A stretch of 64,000 nucleotides of DNA from Galactobacter caseinivorans (GCF_003640665.1 NZ_QQXL01000002.1:186001-250000), one strand, 5' to 3'. Counted from the first letter of the stretch, positions 52,520 through 61,367 are shown. The notes: generated by a model not told the origin, from the sequence alone. A program made the numbers and translations.

Positions 52520-53724
52520 AGGGCTGGCGGTGCCGAGTGCGCCGCTGACAGCTCTGAATACAGCGCGACCAGGGTCCGTGCGGTGGCATCCCAGCCCCGT
52601 GCGGACCCTGTCTTTGCGGCCTCGCGCTCCCATTGCTGTGGGGCATGTCCCTGCCGCACCAGGGGTTCAAGGGCGTCCGCCCAGCGTTCGGGGTCAAGGC
52701 TGGTCACCAGCATCCCGTCCACGTCGTCGCGGATGAGCGTGCTCAGGCCGCCCACATCGTGGGCCACCACCGGCGTGCCGCTGGCCAACGCCTCCGCGGC
52801 GACCAACCCGTAGGTTTCGTGCCGAGAGGGCATCAGCACCAGATCCGCCGCCCGGTACCAGGACGCCAACTCCGCCTGTGGCACCGCTGGCAGGGCCGTC
52901 ACCCGGTCGCCGATCCCGGCCTGGCGCGCCAGCTCCTCCGGATCCCTCGCGTCCATGCCGGAGCGTTCCCCGATCAGGACCAGGCTCGCCTCCAGGCCGC
53001 GCCGTTGCAGTGCCGCCACCGCGCCGAGCGCTATCTGCGGACCCTTGTAGGGCTGAATGCGGCCGGCAAAGAGCAGTCGCAAGCCAGGCGCGGCGACCGG
53101 CCAGCGCGCCGCAGGGCCAAGCGGCGTAAAGATCTCTGTATCGATGCCGGGGCTGACCACGTGCACCTTGCCCGGGGCCACGCCAAGGTCCGTCACCAAT
53201 TCCCGGCGGTCCGCGGCGGTATTGGCCGTCAACGCGTCCGCCTCGGCGCCGATGCGGGTCTCCGCCGCGAGGCGGCCCATGTCCGCCTCAGAGGCCCCTG
53301 CGTGGTGCGCCTTGCGCGCCGCGGTGGTGTGCATGGTGTGAATCCACGGTGCGCCAGAGGCGCGGCGCAGCAGCCGTGCGGCCTCCCCGGAGAGCCAGTA
53401 GTGGGAGTGGATGGGAGCGGCGGCGTTGAAGTCGGGATGCAGCTGGACCCGGCGGGCAAAGTCGGGGACCACGGCGCGCAACTCCTCCTTGCTCAGCGGT
53501 GTGGCTCCGCCGGCGGGGACGCCGTGCACCGTGAGGCCGGGCTCGGGGGAGTGGCTGCGATCCTCCGGCCAGCGCGTGAAGATGTGAACGTCGTATCCAG
53601 CTCTTGCCAGAGCGCGGGAGGAATTCAGGACAAAGACGTTCAGCCCACCGGCATCGCCCTGTCCGGGCTGGGAAAGGGGGGAGGTGTGGAGGGAGAGCAC
53701 GGTGACGCTCTGCGTTCTCGGCAC
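52516..53724 (-). CDS. mshA: D-inositol-3-phosphate glycosyltransferase MshA (mycothiol synthesis)
   Basis: Catalyses the first step of mycothiol synthesis: transfer of N-acetylglucosamine to inositol-3-phosphate. The GT-B fold signatures are SLHTSPLSQPGQGDAGGLNVFV near the N-terminus, FAGRIQPYKGPQIAL in the middle and PSRHETYGLVAAEALASGTPVVA (the EX7E motif). The GTG at 53724 with GGAAGGGAGG upstream gives 402 residues, slightly short of the usual 420. Open frame continues upstream through repeat sequence without homology. mshC lies 5 kb away. mshB and mshD are not in the window. Confidence 0.9.
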   Translation of the reverse strand: MPRTQSVTVLSLHTSPLSQPGQGDAGGLNVFVLNSSRALARAGYDVHIFTRWPEDRSHSPEPGLTVHGVPAGGATPLSKEELRAVVPDFARRVQLHPDFNAAAPIHSHYWLSGEAARLLRRASGAPWIHTMHTTAARKAHHAGASEADMGRLAAETRIGAEADALTANTAADRRELVTDLGVAPGKVHVVSPGIDTEIFTPLGPAARWPVAAPGLRLLFAGRIQPYKGPQIALGAVAALQRRGLEASLVLIGERSGMDARDPEELARQAGIGDRVTALPAVPQAELASWYRAADLVLMPSRHETYGLVAAEALASGTPVVAHDVGGLSTLIRDDVDGMLVTSLDPERWADALEPLVRQGHAPQQWEREAAKTGSARGWDATARTLVALYSELSAAHSAPPAL

Positions 53725-53803
53725 GTGCCCTCCCTTCCGGCGTGTGAGCGCCGTGCAACTGATGGCGCATGACAATTCTTGGCGCATGCGCGCTGTGTCG
53801 AAA

Positions 53804-53867
53804 GATGACCTGGGGAAAAGATGGCCAGGGGAAAAGATAACCAGGGGAAAAGCTGACCACGGGAGCC
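53804..53867 (-). repeat. 16-bp tandem repeat upstream of mshA
   Basis: Copies GATGACCTGGGGAAAA (53804-53819), GATGGCCAGGGGAAAA (53820-53835) and GATAACCAGGGGAAAA (53836-53851), then a decayed fourth (53852-53867), lie 80 to 143 bases before the mshA start. They fall in the region that should hold the mshA promoter. The interval 53725-54256 otherwise holds the tRNA gene, its terminator and the M20 promoter. Confidence 0.85.
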
Positions 53868-53908
53868 TGGACTCCGGGCCACAACCAGACCTCACGTAAG
53901 GGAACGCG

Positions 53909-53940
53909 AAAGGCCCCCGGGTTTGATCCCGGGGGCCTTT
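53909..53940 (-). terminator. Terminator after tRNA-Leu
   Basis: AAAGGCCCCCGGG (53909-53921) pairs with CCCGGGGGCCTTT (53928-53940), loop TTTGAT. On the minus strand it follows the tRNA by nine bases and is trailed by CCTTT. It also separates the tRNA from the mshA region. Confidence 0.82.
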
Positions 53941-53949
53941 CCCATCTTG

Positions 53950-54033
53950 TGCGCGAAGGGGGACTTGAACCCCCACCCCCTTTCGAGGACTAGCACCTCA
54001 AGCTAGCGCGTCTACCTATTCCGCCACCCGCGC
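53950..54033 (-). tRNA. tRNA-Leu (anticodon GAG)
   Basis: The 84-base minus-strand sequence folds as a class II tRNA. Acceptor arm GCGCGGG pairs with TTCGCGC; the anticodon arm is CTAGC-TTGAGGT-GCTAG with GAG at the wobble position set (53997-53999 on the plus strand as CTC). A long variable arm (TCCTCGAAAGGGGGT region) precedes the T-arm with GGTTCAAGTCC. Discriminator A73 is present and the 3' CCA is not encoded (CAAG follows). It decodes CUC/CUU leucine codons. Confidence 0.95.
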
Positions 54034-54154
54034 AGGTGGTGATCCGCTTCCAAAAGCCAGCGGGGCAACGAGAAAATCTTAACACGGGGCCCGGGGGCAC
54101 CCCAAATCGGGAGGACCGTCCGGTGAACACCTCACCACGGCCCGGGGAGCGAAC

Positions 54155-54160
54155 TAGGGT
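54155..54160 (+). promoter_or_regulatory. -10 element TAGGGT for the M20 peptidase gene
   Basis: TAGGGT about 95 bases before the M20 start codon; the leader carries GGAGG ahead of GTG. Confidence 0.4.
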
Positions 54161-54256
54161 GGAGGCAGAACGGCCCGCCGCGGGCTCTGGCGCGCGGACA
54201 GGGCAGCCCGGGGCGGCGAGTCTGGCCCGCCCGGAAGGACACTAGCGGAGGCTCAT

Positions 54257-55576
54257 GTGACTGGAAACACCGATTCCCTCGACCTGGACGCAGAAGTGGT
54301 GCGGATTTGCCGCGAACTGATTCGTTTCGACACCAGTAACTTCGGCGGAGCCGCGGACTCGGCGAATGAACGGCCGGCGGCCGACTACGTGATGGGGCTG
54401 CTGCAGGAGGTGGGTCTGGAGCCGGAGCTGTTCGAGTCCGCGCCGGGCCGGGCCAACGTGGTGGTGCGCATTCCGGGCCAGGACCGCGGGCTCCCGGCGC
54501 TCGTGGTGCACGGTCACCTTGACGTGGTGCCCGCTTTGGCAGAGGACTGGAGCGTGGATCCCTTTGCCGGCGAGCTGCGCGAGGGCATGATTTGGGGCCG
54601 CGGCGCCGTGGACATGAAGGACATGGACGCCATGATCTTGACCGCCATCCGGGACCTGGTCCGCCGGGGGGAGCGTCCGCGAAGGGACCTGATCGTGGCC
54701 TTCTTTGCCGATGAGGAGGCCGGTGGCCGCTACGGCGCCCAGTGGCTGGTCTCCGAGCACCCGGAGCTGTTTGCCGGCGCCGGCGAGGCCATCAGCGAGG
54801 TGGGAGGCTTCTCCACTGAGGTGGACGGGACCCGGGCCTACCTGGTGCAGACCGCGGAAAAAGGCATGGCGTGGACCGGCCTGACCGCGCATGGCAAGGC
54901 CGGGCACGGCTCGCAGATCAATCCGGAGAATCCGGTGGCGCGCCTGGCCCAGGCCATCACCCGCATCACCGAGCACCCGTGGGGCATCAGCTACCGGGAA
55001 TCCACCACCGAATTGCTCCAGGGCGTGGCGGGCATGAGCGGGACGGCCTTTGACCCCCAGGATCCGCAGCCCCAGTTGGACGCGTTGGGATCCGCCGCGA
55101 AGTGGATTGGTTCCACGCTGAGCACTTCCATCAATCCGACGGTGCTGAAGGCCGGCTACAAGGACAACGTGATTCCCTCCACGGCGCAGGCGCGCCTGGA
55201 CATCCGCACCCTGCCCGGCGAGCATCACTCCACGCTTGACACGGTGCGTGAGCTGGCCGGGCAGGACGTGGACGTCGAGGTGGACGTGGAGTTTGAGGCC
55301 ATGGAGTCCCCGGCGGACACCGCCCTGGTTGCGGCCATGACGTCGCTGCTGAAGGAGGAGGATCCGGGGTGTGAGGTGTTGCCGTACATGCTGGCTGGCG
55401 GTACGGATAACAAGGCGCTGAGCCGCCTGGGCATTGTGGGCTACGGCTTTGCGCCGCTGCGCCTGCCCGCGGATCTTGACTTCACTGGGCTCTTCCACGG
55501 CGTGGACGAGCGGGTCCCGGTGGACGCCCTGACGTTCGGTCGGCGTGTGCTCTCCCGCCTGCTGGCCGAGTACTGA
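54257..55576 (+). CDS. M20/M25/M40 family metallopeptidase
   Basis: Zinc exopeptidase or related amidohydrolase. The 439-residue protein has metal-ligand motifs VVHGHLDVVPA (about 83-93), WGRGAVDMKDMDA and ADEEAGGRYGAQWL, plus HGKAGHGSQINPENP in the dimerisation domain. Its C-terminal FHGVDERVPVDALTFG holds the last histidine. The GTG at 54257 follows GGAGG by five bases. It probably trims dipeptides or amino-acid conjugates; the substrate is not shown. Its stop lies 14 bases before the next gene. Confidence 0.9.
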   Translation: MTGNTDSLDLDAEVVRICRELIRFDTSNFGGAADSANERPAADYVMGLLQEVGLEPELFESAPGRANVVVRIPGQDRGLPALVVHGHLDVVPALAEDWSVDPFAGELREGMIWGRGAVDMKDMDAMILTAIRDLVRRGERPRRDLIVAFFADEEAGGRYGAQWLVSEHPELFAGAGEAISEVGGFSTEVDGTRAYLVQTAEKGMAWTGLTAHGKAGHGSQINPENPVARLAQAITRITEHPWGISYRESTTELLQGVAGMSGTAFDPQDPQPQLDALGSAAKWIGSTLSTSINPTVLKAGYKDNVIPSTAQARLDIRTLPGEHHSTLDTVRELAGQDVDVEVDVEFEAMESPADTALVAAMTSLLKEEDPGCEVLPYMLAGGTDNKALSRLGIVGYGFAPLRLPADLDFTGLFHGVDERVPVDALTFGRRVLSRLLAEY

Positions 55577-55590
55577 GCGGGGACGCGATC

Positions 55591-56745
55591 ATGAGCCTGC
55601 GCGTGGAAGAACTCCTCAGCCCTGCCCTGCTGCGCCACCTGCGAGAGCGTGCCGCGGAGCACGACCGCGACAACAGTTTTGCCCAGGAGGACCTGGATGA
55701 GCTGATGGAGGCCGGCTATCTCAAGGCCATGCTCCCGGAGGAGTTGGGAGGTCAGGATTGGGGTTTCGCCGAGGCCATCCAGGCCCAGCGCCTGCTCTCC
55801 GCCCACTCGCCCGCCACCGCCCTAGCGATCAACATGCACCTGGTGTGGACGGGCGTGGACCGGCTGCTGCTGGCCCGCGGCGACGATCGCCTCGGCTTCA
55901 TGCGCCGCTGGGTCAGCGAGGGAGAGGTGTTGGCCTTCGGCGTGTCAGAGCCGGGCAACGACGCCGTCCTCTTTGACTCCTTCACCACCGCGACACCGGT
56001 GGAGGGTGGCGGCTGGAACCTCACCGGACTCAAGATCTTCACCTCCAACTCCACGGCGTGGACGCGGCTTGGCGTGTTTGGCAAGGACACCTCGGGGGAT
56101 GAGCCGCGGTTGGTTCACGGCTTTGTCCCGCGCGGCGGCGGCGCGGAATCCGTTCCGAATTGGGACGCGCTGGGCATGCGCGGCTCCGCCTCGCACTCCA
56201 CCCAGCTCGACGCCGCGTGGCTGGATCCGGCGCATGTGCACAGCATCCTGCCGGTGGGGCCCAACCCTGACGCGCTGATCTTTGGAATCTTTGCCTCCTT
56301 CCTCAGCCTGACGGGTGCCGTCTACGTGGGCATCGCGGACCGGGCCGTGCAACTGGCGGCGGGCCATCTGACCCTGCGACGGGACCGCGCCACCCGTCAG
56401 AGCCTGAACCAAGACGAGCTGCTGCGCCACCGGGTGGCCCAGGCCGCCATGGCCCAGCTGGCCCTGGACGCTCAGGCCCGGATGCTTGGCCTTGACCTGG
56501 ATGGGGGAGCGGATCACAGCGCCTCCTGGTTCCCGCGCCTGGTCACCTTCCGCACGCAGGCCGGGGATGTGGCCAGGGATGCGGTTCTGGAGGCCATCAA
56601 GGTCTCCGGCGGCGCCAGCTACTCCCGGGGCACTGAGCTGGAGCGGCTCTACCGCGATGTGCTGGCAAGCCTCTTTCACCCCTCCAATGACGAGTCTGCG
56701 CACAGGACGGTGGCCGATTGGCTGCTGGGCCCGCTGGAGGACTAG
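55591..56745 (+). CDS. Acyl-CoA dehydrogenase-fold flavoprotein (possibly not a dehydrogenase)
   Basis: A 384-residue flavin-binding protein with the three-part acyl-CoA dehydrogenase layout: helical N-domain, beta-domain (FGVSEPGNDAVLFDS, LKIFTSNSTAWTR) and helical C-domain. The glutamate used as catalytic base in classic enzymes (YEGT-type motif) is not visible. The C-terminal region reads GGASYSRGTELERLYRDVLASLFHPSNDESAH, which resembles DszC/SfnB-type flavin monooxygenases. It could therefore be a monooxygenase relative. It starts 14 bases after the M20 gene and two bases before the methyltransferase gene, so the three form an operon. Confidence 0.82.
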   Translation: MSLRVEELLSPALLRHLRERAAEHDRDNSFAQEDLDELMEAGYLKAMLPEELGGQDWGFAEAIQAQRLLSAHSPATALAINMHLVWTGVDRLLLARGDDRLGFMRRWVSEGEVLAFGVSEPGNDAVLFDSFTTATPVEGGGWNLTGLKIFTSNSTAWTRLGVFGKDTSGDEPRLVHGFVPRGGGAESVPNWDALGMRGSASHSTQLDAAWLDPAHVHSILPVGPNPDALIFGIFASFLSLTGAVYVGIADRAVQLAAGHLTLRRDRATRQSLNQDELLRHRVAQAAMAQLALDAQARMLGLDLDGGADHSASWFPRLVTFRTQAGDVARDAVLEAIKVSGGASYSRGTELERLYRDVLASLFHPSNDESAHRTVADWLLGPLED

Positions 56746-56747
56746 GG

Positions 56748-57497
56748 ATGGCCGACTACGACGAGCGCATTGTCGCCCTCTACGACCTGGACAATCCGGA
56801 CGGGCCAGATCACGACTTTTACCGATCGCTGGCTGCTCTGAGCCAAGTCAAGGCCATCCTGGACGTGGGCTGCGGTACCGGGATTCTCACGGTCACCCTG
56901 GCCGCGGGAGGCCGCCGAGTGGTGGGCGTGGATCCGTCCCCGGCCATGTTGGCCTTTGCGCGTCGGCGTCCAGGCGCCGACGGCGTGGAGTGGATCGACG
57001 GCGATAGCCAGGCTGCCCCCCGCGTGCCCTTCGACCTTGCAGTCATGACCGGCAACGTGGCCCAACACATCCCCGAGGCCCACTGGGAGCGAACGCTGCG
57101 CGACCTCCGTGCCCGCATGGCGGACGGCGGGATGCTGTCCTTTGAGAGCCGCAACCCGCAGGCGCGGGCGTGGGAAGGCTGGGGCTCGGGGGAGCGGTCC
57201 ACCCGAGAGACCCCCAGGGGTCCACTCGCTGAGTGGACCGAGGTGGAGCGGGTGGACGAGGGCCTGGGGGACGGGAGCACGGTGCGGCTTCGGGAGCACA
57301 ACCGCTTCGGGCGGCAGGGCGACACCGTCATCACGGAGCAGACACTGCACTTTCGCTCACGCGCAAAGATCGAGGCGGATCTGCGAGTGGCTGGCTTTGA
57401 GGTGGAGGCGGTCTACGGCGACTGGGCGGGCACTGCGCTGGATGCGCCGCGGGAGAAGCCGGCCACGCTCATGGTGTTTGTGGCGAGGGCTCGCTAG
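56748..57497 (+). CDS. Class I SAM-dependent methyltransferase
   Basis: The 249-residue protein has the Rossmann S-adenosylmethionine site DVGCGTGILTVTLAAGG (about 39-55), then VVGVDPSPAMLAFARRR and the acidic WIDGDSQAAP. The C-terminal half is longer than a bare methyltransferase domain. I set the ATG at 56748, two bases after the upstream stop. Target molecule unknown. It ends overlapping, on opposite strand, the last four bases of the DUF5703 gene. Confidence 0.85.
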   Translation: MADYDERIVALYDLDNPDGPDHDFYRSLAALSQVKAILDVGCGTGILTVTLAAGGRRVVGVDPSPAMLAFARRRPGADGVEWIDGDSQAAPRVPFDLAVMTGNVAQHIPEAHWERTLRDLRARMADGGMLSFESRNPQARAWEGWGSGERSTRETPRGPLAEWTEVERVDEGLGDGSTVRLREHNRFGRQGDTVITEQTLHFRSRAKIEADLRVAGFEVEAVYGDWAGTALDAPREKPATLMVFVARAR

Positions 57498-57739
57498 GGC
57501 CGGGTTGCGCGCAGCGAGCTGGAGACCCGCATGACCCTGCGGCGCATCCAGTAGCGGCGCAGGCCGCCCTGATAGATGCAGGTGCGCGCCAACTCCCAGC
57601 GCCCGTACTCGGAATGCTCCGCCAGGGCCCGGCGCGCCTCAGAAACTGGCTCTCCGGGGTTGACGGTCACGATGAGGTATTCAAAGCCCGTATCGCCGTC
57701 GCGGTGCCCCGCGGGCGGGGTCATGATCTTCTGCTGCAT
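57494..57739 (-). CDS. DUF5703 family small protein
   Basis: An 81-residue protein (from ATG at 57739; an ATG 15 bases on is possible). The core reads GFEYLIVTVNPGEPVSEARRALAEHSEYGRWELARTCIYQGGLRRYWMRRRVMRV, which matches the short actinobacterial DUF5703 type as I recall it. It is rich in arginine near the end. No function is known. No strong ribosome site precedes either start. It is divergent from the acidic-protein gene. Confidence 0.75.
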   Translation of the reverse strand: MQQKIMTPPAGHRDGDTGFEYLIVTVNPGEPVSEARRALAEHSEYGRWELARTCIYQGGLRRYWMRRRVMRVSSSLRATRP

Positions 57740-57805
57740 GGTGGGCTCATTGCACACCTGAATCGGGGCCAAGGGCAAGCCCTGCCATTTCCGGGCCAGC
57801 GGCTG

Positions 57806-57811
57806 TAGCGT
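57806..57811 (+). promoter_or_regulatory. -10 element TAGCGT, leaderless promoter of the acidic small-protein gene
   Basis: TAGCGT is followed by seven bases and the ATG. Coordinates are good to about one base. Confidence 0.4.
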
Positions 57812-57818
57812 CACTGCT

Positions 57819-58133
57819 ATGAGCAACGATCCCCGCGCAGCCCTTGACGCCCTGACCTCCGCCCTTGCCGAGCACCTGAACGCAGTAGCCAACCGACGCA
57901 GCGACGAGGATCCGGCGGTTGATGAGGCCTACGATCGCATCGCCGAGACCTTCGAGGCCTATGAGGACTCCCTGTGGGACTCCTACTCCGAATCGACGCC
58001 GCTTGACCTCTTTGCCGCAGAGGACGACGAGGATGAGGATGAAGACGGTGACGAGGAAGACACCGAGGACAACAACGAGCTAGAAGACGCCGAGGATGAC
58101 GCGGATGGGGAGGGCTCAGCCAACCAGGCGTGA
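57819..58133 (+). CDS. Acidic small protein of unknown function
   Basis: A 104-residue protein. Residues 1-65 form a probable helical domain (ALDALTSALAEHLNAVANRRS and AYDRIAETFEAYEDSLWDSYSE). The rest is almost entirely aspartate and glutamate with asparagine and glycine. It has no cysteine and no membrane segment. Similar short proteins occur in other Micrococcales beside uppP, as far as I recall. The strong acidity would suit binding basic partners, but this is speculation. Confidence 0.7.
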   Translation: MSNDPRAALDALTSALAEHLNAVANRRSDEDPAVDEAYDRIAETFEAYEDSLWDSYSESTPLDLFAAEDDEDEDEDGDEEDTEDNNELEDAEDDADGEGSANQA

Positions 58134-58140
58134 GCGTACT

Positions 58141-58176
58141 CACCGGGCGCGGCGGCTCACGGCCGCGCGCCCGGTG
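58141..58176 (+). terminator. Terminator between the acidic protein gene and uppP
   Basis: CACCGGGCGC-G-GCGG pairs with CCGC-GCGCCCGGTG with one bulged base. It begins seven bases after the stop and ends just before the uppP promoter. Confidence 0.7.
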
Positions 58177-58179
58177 AAG

Positions 58180-58185
58180 TAGTCT
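58180..58185 (+). promoter_or_regulatory. -10 element TAGTCT, leaderless promoter of uppP
   Basis: TAGTCT is followed by seven bases and the GTG start. No ribosome-binding site precedes the start. Confidence 0.5.
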
Positions 58186-58192
58186 TCACCGA

Positions 58193-59029
58193 GTGAACTG
58201 GTTGTATGCGGCCATCCTGGGCCTGATCCAAGGTCTGACAGAATTCCTGCCCATCTCTTCGAGCGCGCATTTGCGCATCGTGGGCGGCTTCCTCCCCGGG
58301 GGAGGTGATCCCGGCGCCGCGTTTACCGCGATCACGCAGTTGGGCACCGAGCTTGCGGTCATCGTCTTCTTCTGGCGAGACATCGTGCGGATCATTAAGC
58401 ACTGGTACCTGTCCATAGTGGGCAAGATTCCTCGCAATGACCCCGATGCCAAGCTGGGTTGGTTCATCATCCTTGGCTCCATCCCGATCGGCGTGCTTGG
58501 CCTGATCTTTGAAGACAAGATCGATAGCACCTTCCGCAGTCTCTGGATTGTCGCGACCATGCTCATCGTCTTTGGCATCTTGCTCGCCGTCGCGGATTCT
58601 TACGGCAAGCAGCGCCTTGAACTCAAGGACATGAATGCCCCGCAGGGCGTGCTTTATGGCCTCTTCCAGGCCTTGGCGCTGATCCCGGGCGTCTCCCGCT
58701 CCGGCGGCACCATCACCGGTGGCCTGTTCATGGGCTTCACCAGGGAAGCCGCCGCGCGCTACTCCTTCCTCCTCGCGATCCCCGCCGTGTTGCTCTCCGG
58801 CGGCTACAAGCTCTTCAAGTCCGTCCGCGACGGCTTCACCGGTCCCTACGACCTGGGCCAGACGGCCTTGGCCACCGGCATCGCCTTCGTGGTGGGCCTG
58901 ATCGTCATTGGCTGGCTGATGAAGTACATCTCCACGCACTCCTTCCGCGCCTTTGTTTGGTACCGGATCGCCCTTGGCTTCCTGCTCTTTGTGCTGCTTG
59001 GCCTTGACCTGATCCCGGCCGTCGCCTGA
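58193..59029 (+). CDS. uppP: Undecaprenyl-diphosphate phosphatase
   Basis: Membrane enzyme that recycles undecaprenyl pyrophosphate to the monophosphate carrier used in cell-wall synthesis; its action also underlies bacitracin tolerance. The 278-residue protein has about seven to eight hydrophobic helices. The two catalytic repeats are visible: [20 protein letters not shown] near the N-terminus (glutamate and serines) and [24 protein letters not shown] in the middle (arginine and serine). Start GTG, leaderless. It is followed 62 bases later by mshC. Confidence 0.96.
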   Translation: MNWLYAAILGLIQGLTEFLPISSSAHLRIVGGFLPGGGDPGAAFTAITQLGTELAVIVFFWRDIVRIIKHWYLSIVGKIPRNDPDAKLGWFIILGSIPIGVLGLIFEDKIDSTFRSLWIVATMLIVFGILLAVADSYGKQRLELKDMNAPQGVLYGLFQALALIPGVSRSGGTITGGLFMGFTREAAARYSFLLAIPAVLLSGGYKLFKSVRDGFTGPYDLGQTALATGIAFVVGLIVIGWLMKYISTHSFRAFVWYRIALGFLLFVLLGLDLIPAVA

Positions 59030-59091
59030 GCGGCTCCTAGCGGCCACTCACCCCTGCCACACCCCCTCACCGAGTCTGGAGTCACGCCGTA

Positions 59092-60363
59092 GTGCACGCC
59101 TGGTCTGCCCCCACCGTTCCCACCATCCCGGGCACGCCGCCCCCGCTTCGGGTGCATGACACGGCCGCACAGGCGGTCGTGGAGGCCTCCCCGGAACGCG
59201 CTGCCTCTCTCTACGTCTGCGGCATCACTCCGTATGACGCCACCCACCTTGGCCACGCCAACACCTATGTGGCCTTTGACCTGCTGCAGCGCCAGTGGCT
59301 AGACGCCGGTTTGGACGTCACCTATGTGCAAAACGTGACGGACGTTGACGACCCGCTCCTGGAACGCGCCACCGCCACCGGAGTGGATTGGCGTGATTTG
59401 GCCGCCTCTCAGGTGGAGCTTTTCCGCAACGACATGCTGGCGCTGCGCGTGCTGCCCCCGCAGCATTACGTGGGCGCCGTGGAGTCCGTCGAGTGGATTG
59501 TTGACGGCGTGGAGGAGCTGGCCTCCCGCGGCCTGGCGTACACGGTGCCCGGCGGGGAGGGCGAGCCGGACGGCGATGTGTACTTCGACGTGGCCGCCTC
59601 CGAGTCCGCGCTGTGGCAGCTCGGCAGCGAGTCCCACTACGACGAGGCCACCATGCTGACGCTCTCCGCCCAGCGTGGCGGCGACCCCGACCGCGCGGGC
59701 AAGCGCGGGCGGCTTGATCCCCTGCTTTGGCGCGTGGAGCGCCAAGGAGAGCCGGCCTGGGAGGGCCGCAGCCTGGGGGCCGGGCGCCCCGGTTGGCACA
59801 TCGAGTGCTCCCTGATCGCAGTGCACACGGTGCCAGGGACCCTCACCGTGCAGGGTGGCGGCTCCGATCTGATCTTCCCGCACCACGAGTTTTCCGCCGG
59901 GCACACCGCCGCCCTCGCAGATCGCGAACTGGCCCAGCACTATGTGCACACCGGCATGGTGGGCCTGGACGGCGAAAAGATGAGCAAGTCCCTGGGCAAC
60001 CTGGTGCTGGTCTCCAAGCTGCTCGCGGCCGGCGTGGATCCGCGTGCCATCCGCGTGGTGCTGCTTGGCCAGCACTATCGCTCGGATTGGTTCTACGAGG
60101 AAACGCTGCTGACGGCTGCACAGGAGCGCCTCGCTGCCTGGACCGCGCGCCTGCCCTTCACGACGCTGACGAGGGCGCAGGCCCTGGTGAGCGCGCTGCG
60201 CTCCGCCATGGCACAGGATCTGGACTCGCCTGCGGCGCTGGCGGCGCTGGATGCGTGGGCGGCTGAGACGGCTGAGCAGGTCACGGAACCCCTGCCCGAC
60301 GGCGCCGGGTCGGCTTTGGCGCGCGACGCGGTCGACGCGCTGCTCGGCATCCGCCTGGACTGA
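59092..60363 (+). CDS. mshC: Cysteine-1-D-myo-inositol 2-amino-2-deoxy-alpha-D-glucopyranoside ligase MshC
   Basis: ATP-dependent ligase that joins cysteine to glucosaminyl-inositol in mycothiol synthesis; it evolved from cysteinyl-tRNA synthetase. Class I synthetase motifs are present: [20 protein letters not shown] (zinc-binding C43; HLGH at 52-55) and [15 protein letters not shown] (KMSKS). [11 protein letters not shown] and the HHEFSAGH zinc site are MshC/CysRS hallmarks. It lacks the tRNA-binding C-terminal domain of CysRS. Start GTG at 59092. The product is 423 residues. It is convergent with the PAC2 gene only 17 bases away. Confidence 0.96.
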   Translation: MHAWSAPTVPTIPGTPPPLRVHDTAAQAVVEASPERAASLYVCGITPYDATHLGHANTYVAFDLLQRQWLDAGLDVTYVQNVTDVDDPLLERATATGVDWRDLAASQVELFRNDMLALRVLPPQHYVGAVESVEWIVDGVEELASRGLAYTVPGGEGEPDGDVYFDVAASESALWQLGSESHYDEATMLTLSAQRGGDPDRAGKRGRLDPLLWRVERQGEPAWEGRSLGAGRPGWHIECSLIAVHTVPGTLTVQGGGSDLIFPHHEFSAGHTAALADRELAQHYVHTGMVGLDGEKMSKSLGNLVLVSKLLAAGVDPRAIRVVLLGQHYRSDWFYEETLLTAAQERLAAWTARLPFTTLTRAQALVSALRSAMAQDLDSPAALAALDAWAAETAEQVTEPLPDGAGSALARDAVDALLGIRLD

Positions 60364-60380
60364 GCCCAGCACGCCTCTGG

Positions 60381-61313
60381 TTAGTCGACGGGCGGTCGGC
60401 GCTGCAGGTAGCGCTCAAACTCCCGAGCGATGGACTCCGCCCGCGCCTCAGGGAGGGCGGCCGCGTCGGTGCGGGCCTCGAGGGATTCCACGAGCGCCCC
60501 GATGCGTGCGTCCGCGGCCGCGAGCCGGTCGGCACCAAGACGCCACGCCGCGGCGTCCTCCTCTAGGTCTCGGACATCCAGCGTGAGGTCGGCGAAGGTT
60601 GCCACCGCATCCAGCAGCCGCAGGGTGGCCAGGGGCTGCGGAGCGCCCGCTACGTAGGAGGGGACTCCCACCTCCAGCTGCAAGGTGGGCCAACCGGCCG
60701 CGTCCGCCGTGTGGGCCACCACATCGGAGAAACCCAGGGCGCCAAGGCGGCGCGGTTCGTCCGCGTCCAGGTGCCCGCGCACGGTGGGGTCCTCGCTGCT
60801 GCACCAGACCGGAAGCGGACGCGTGTGGGGCACCTCCTGGGAGGTGGCCGCCAGCTTGATGGCGCACGTGGCGCCCTCTGAGGCCGCGATGGCCAATAGT
60901 TCAGCGGCGAGACCCGCCCAGTGGTGACTCGGCTCCGGTCCGGAGGCGATCAGCAACTCGGTTTCTCCCACGCCGTCCACCCGCATGAGGCGCAGGCGCG
61001 GCCATCTGACCCGCCGCACGCCGTCGGGCCCTGTGACCGCCGTGGGGCGGTGCACCCGCAGATCGTGCAGGTCATCCGCCTGGTTTTCTGCTCCCGCCCA
61101 CGTGGCCTCGACCTTCCTGGTGCCCGGCAGCCCGGCCAGCAGGGCCAGGGCGCTCGTGACCGTCCCGCCGGCGTCCTCCCACCCGCCAAAGCCGAGCAGG
61201 AGCACCACGGGACGCTCGCCCGGGGCGGTGTCCCTGTGCATCCAGGCCTCCGCGGCGCTGCGTGGCGCGCGTTCCTGCTCTGGTGGCTGCTCCTGTGCTT
61301 GGCCCCGTGTCAT
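60381..61313 (-). CDS. PAC2 family protein
   Basis: A 310-residue protein of the proteasome-assembly-chaperone-2 fold, known in eukaryotes but widespread in actinobacteria without a defined job. The signature region is VVLLLGFGGWEDAGGTVTSAL (about 34-54) with a central ELLIASGPEPSHHWAGLAAELL. A C-terminal helical extension (about 240-310) is rich in alanine and glutamate. I chose the ATG at 61313. It is divergent from the M50 protease gene, and the proteasome ATPase gene follows 3 kb further on. No terminator separates it from mshC. Confidence 0.88.
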   Translation of the reverse strand: MTRGQAQEQPPEQERAPRSAAEAWMHRDTAPGERPVVLLLGFGGWEDAGGTVTSALALLAGLPGTRKVEATWAGAENQADDLHDLRVHRPTAVTGPDGVRRVRWPRLRLMRVDGVGETELLIASGPEPSHHWAGLAAELLAIAASEGATCAIKLAATSQEVPHTRPLPVWCSSEDPTVRGHLDADEPRRLGALGFSDVVAHTADAAGWPTLQLEVGVPSYVAGAPQPLATLRLLDAVATFADLTLDVRDLEEDAAAWRLGADRLAAADARIGALVESLEARTDAAALPEARAESIAREFERYLQRRPPVD

Positions 61314-61354
61314 GTGGCCACGGTAACGCGCGCCGGGGCACTTGCCCCAGACCT

Positions 61355-61360
61355 TAGACT
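61355..61360 (+). promoter_or_regulatory. -10 element TAGACT, leaderless promoter of the M50 protease operon
   Basis: TAGACT is followed by seven bases and the ATG at 61368. The downstream genes trmI and arc are translationally linked, so it may drive all three. Confidence 0.5.
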
Positions 61361-61367
61361 TGAACCC

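Noticed and set aside
52520-53976. Extended mshA reading frame starting at 53976.
   Set aside because: It would run through the 16-bp repeats and into the tRNA-Leu gene; the GTG at 53724 has GGAAGGGAGG and gives the expected N-terminus.
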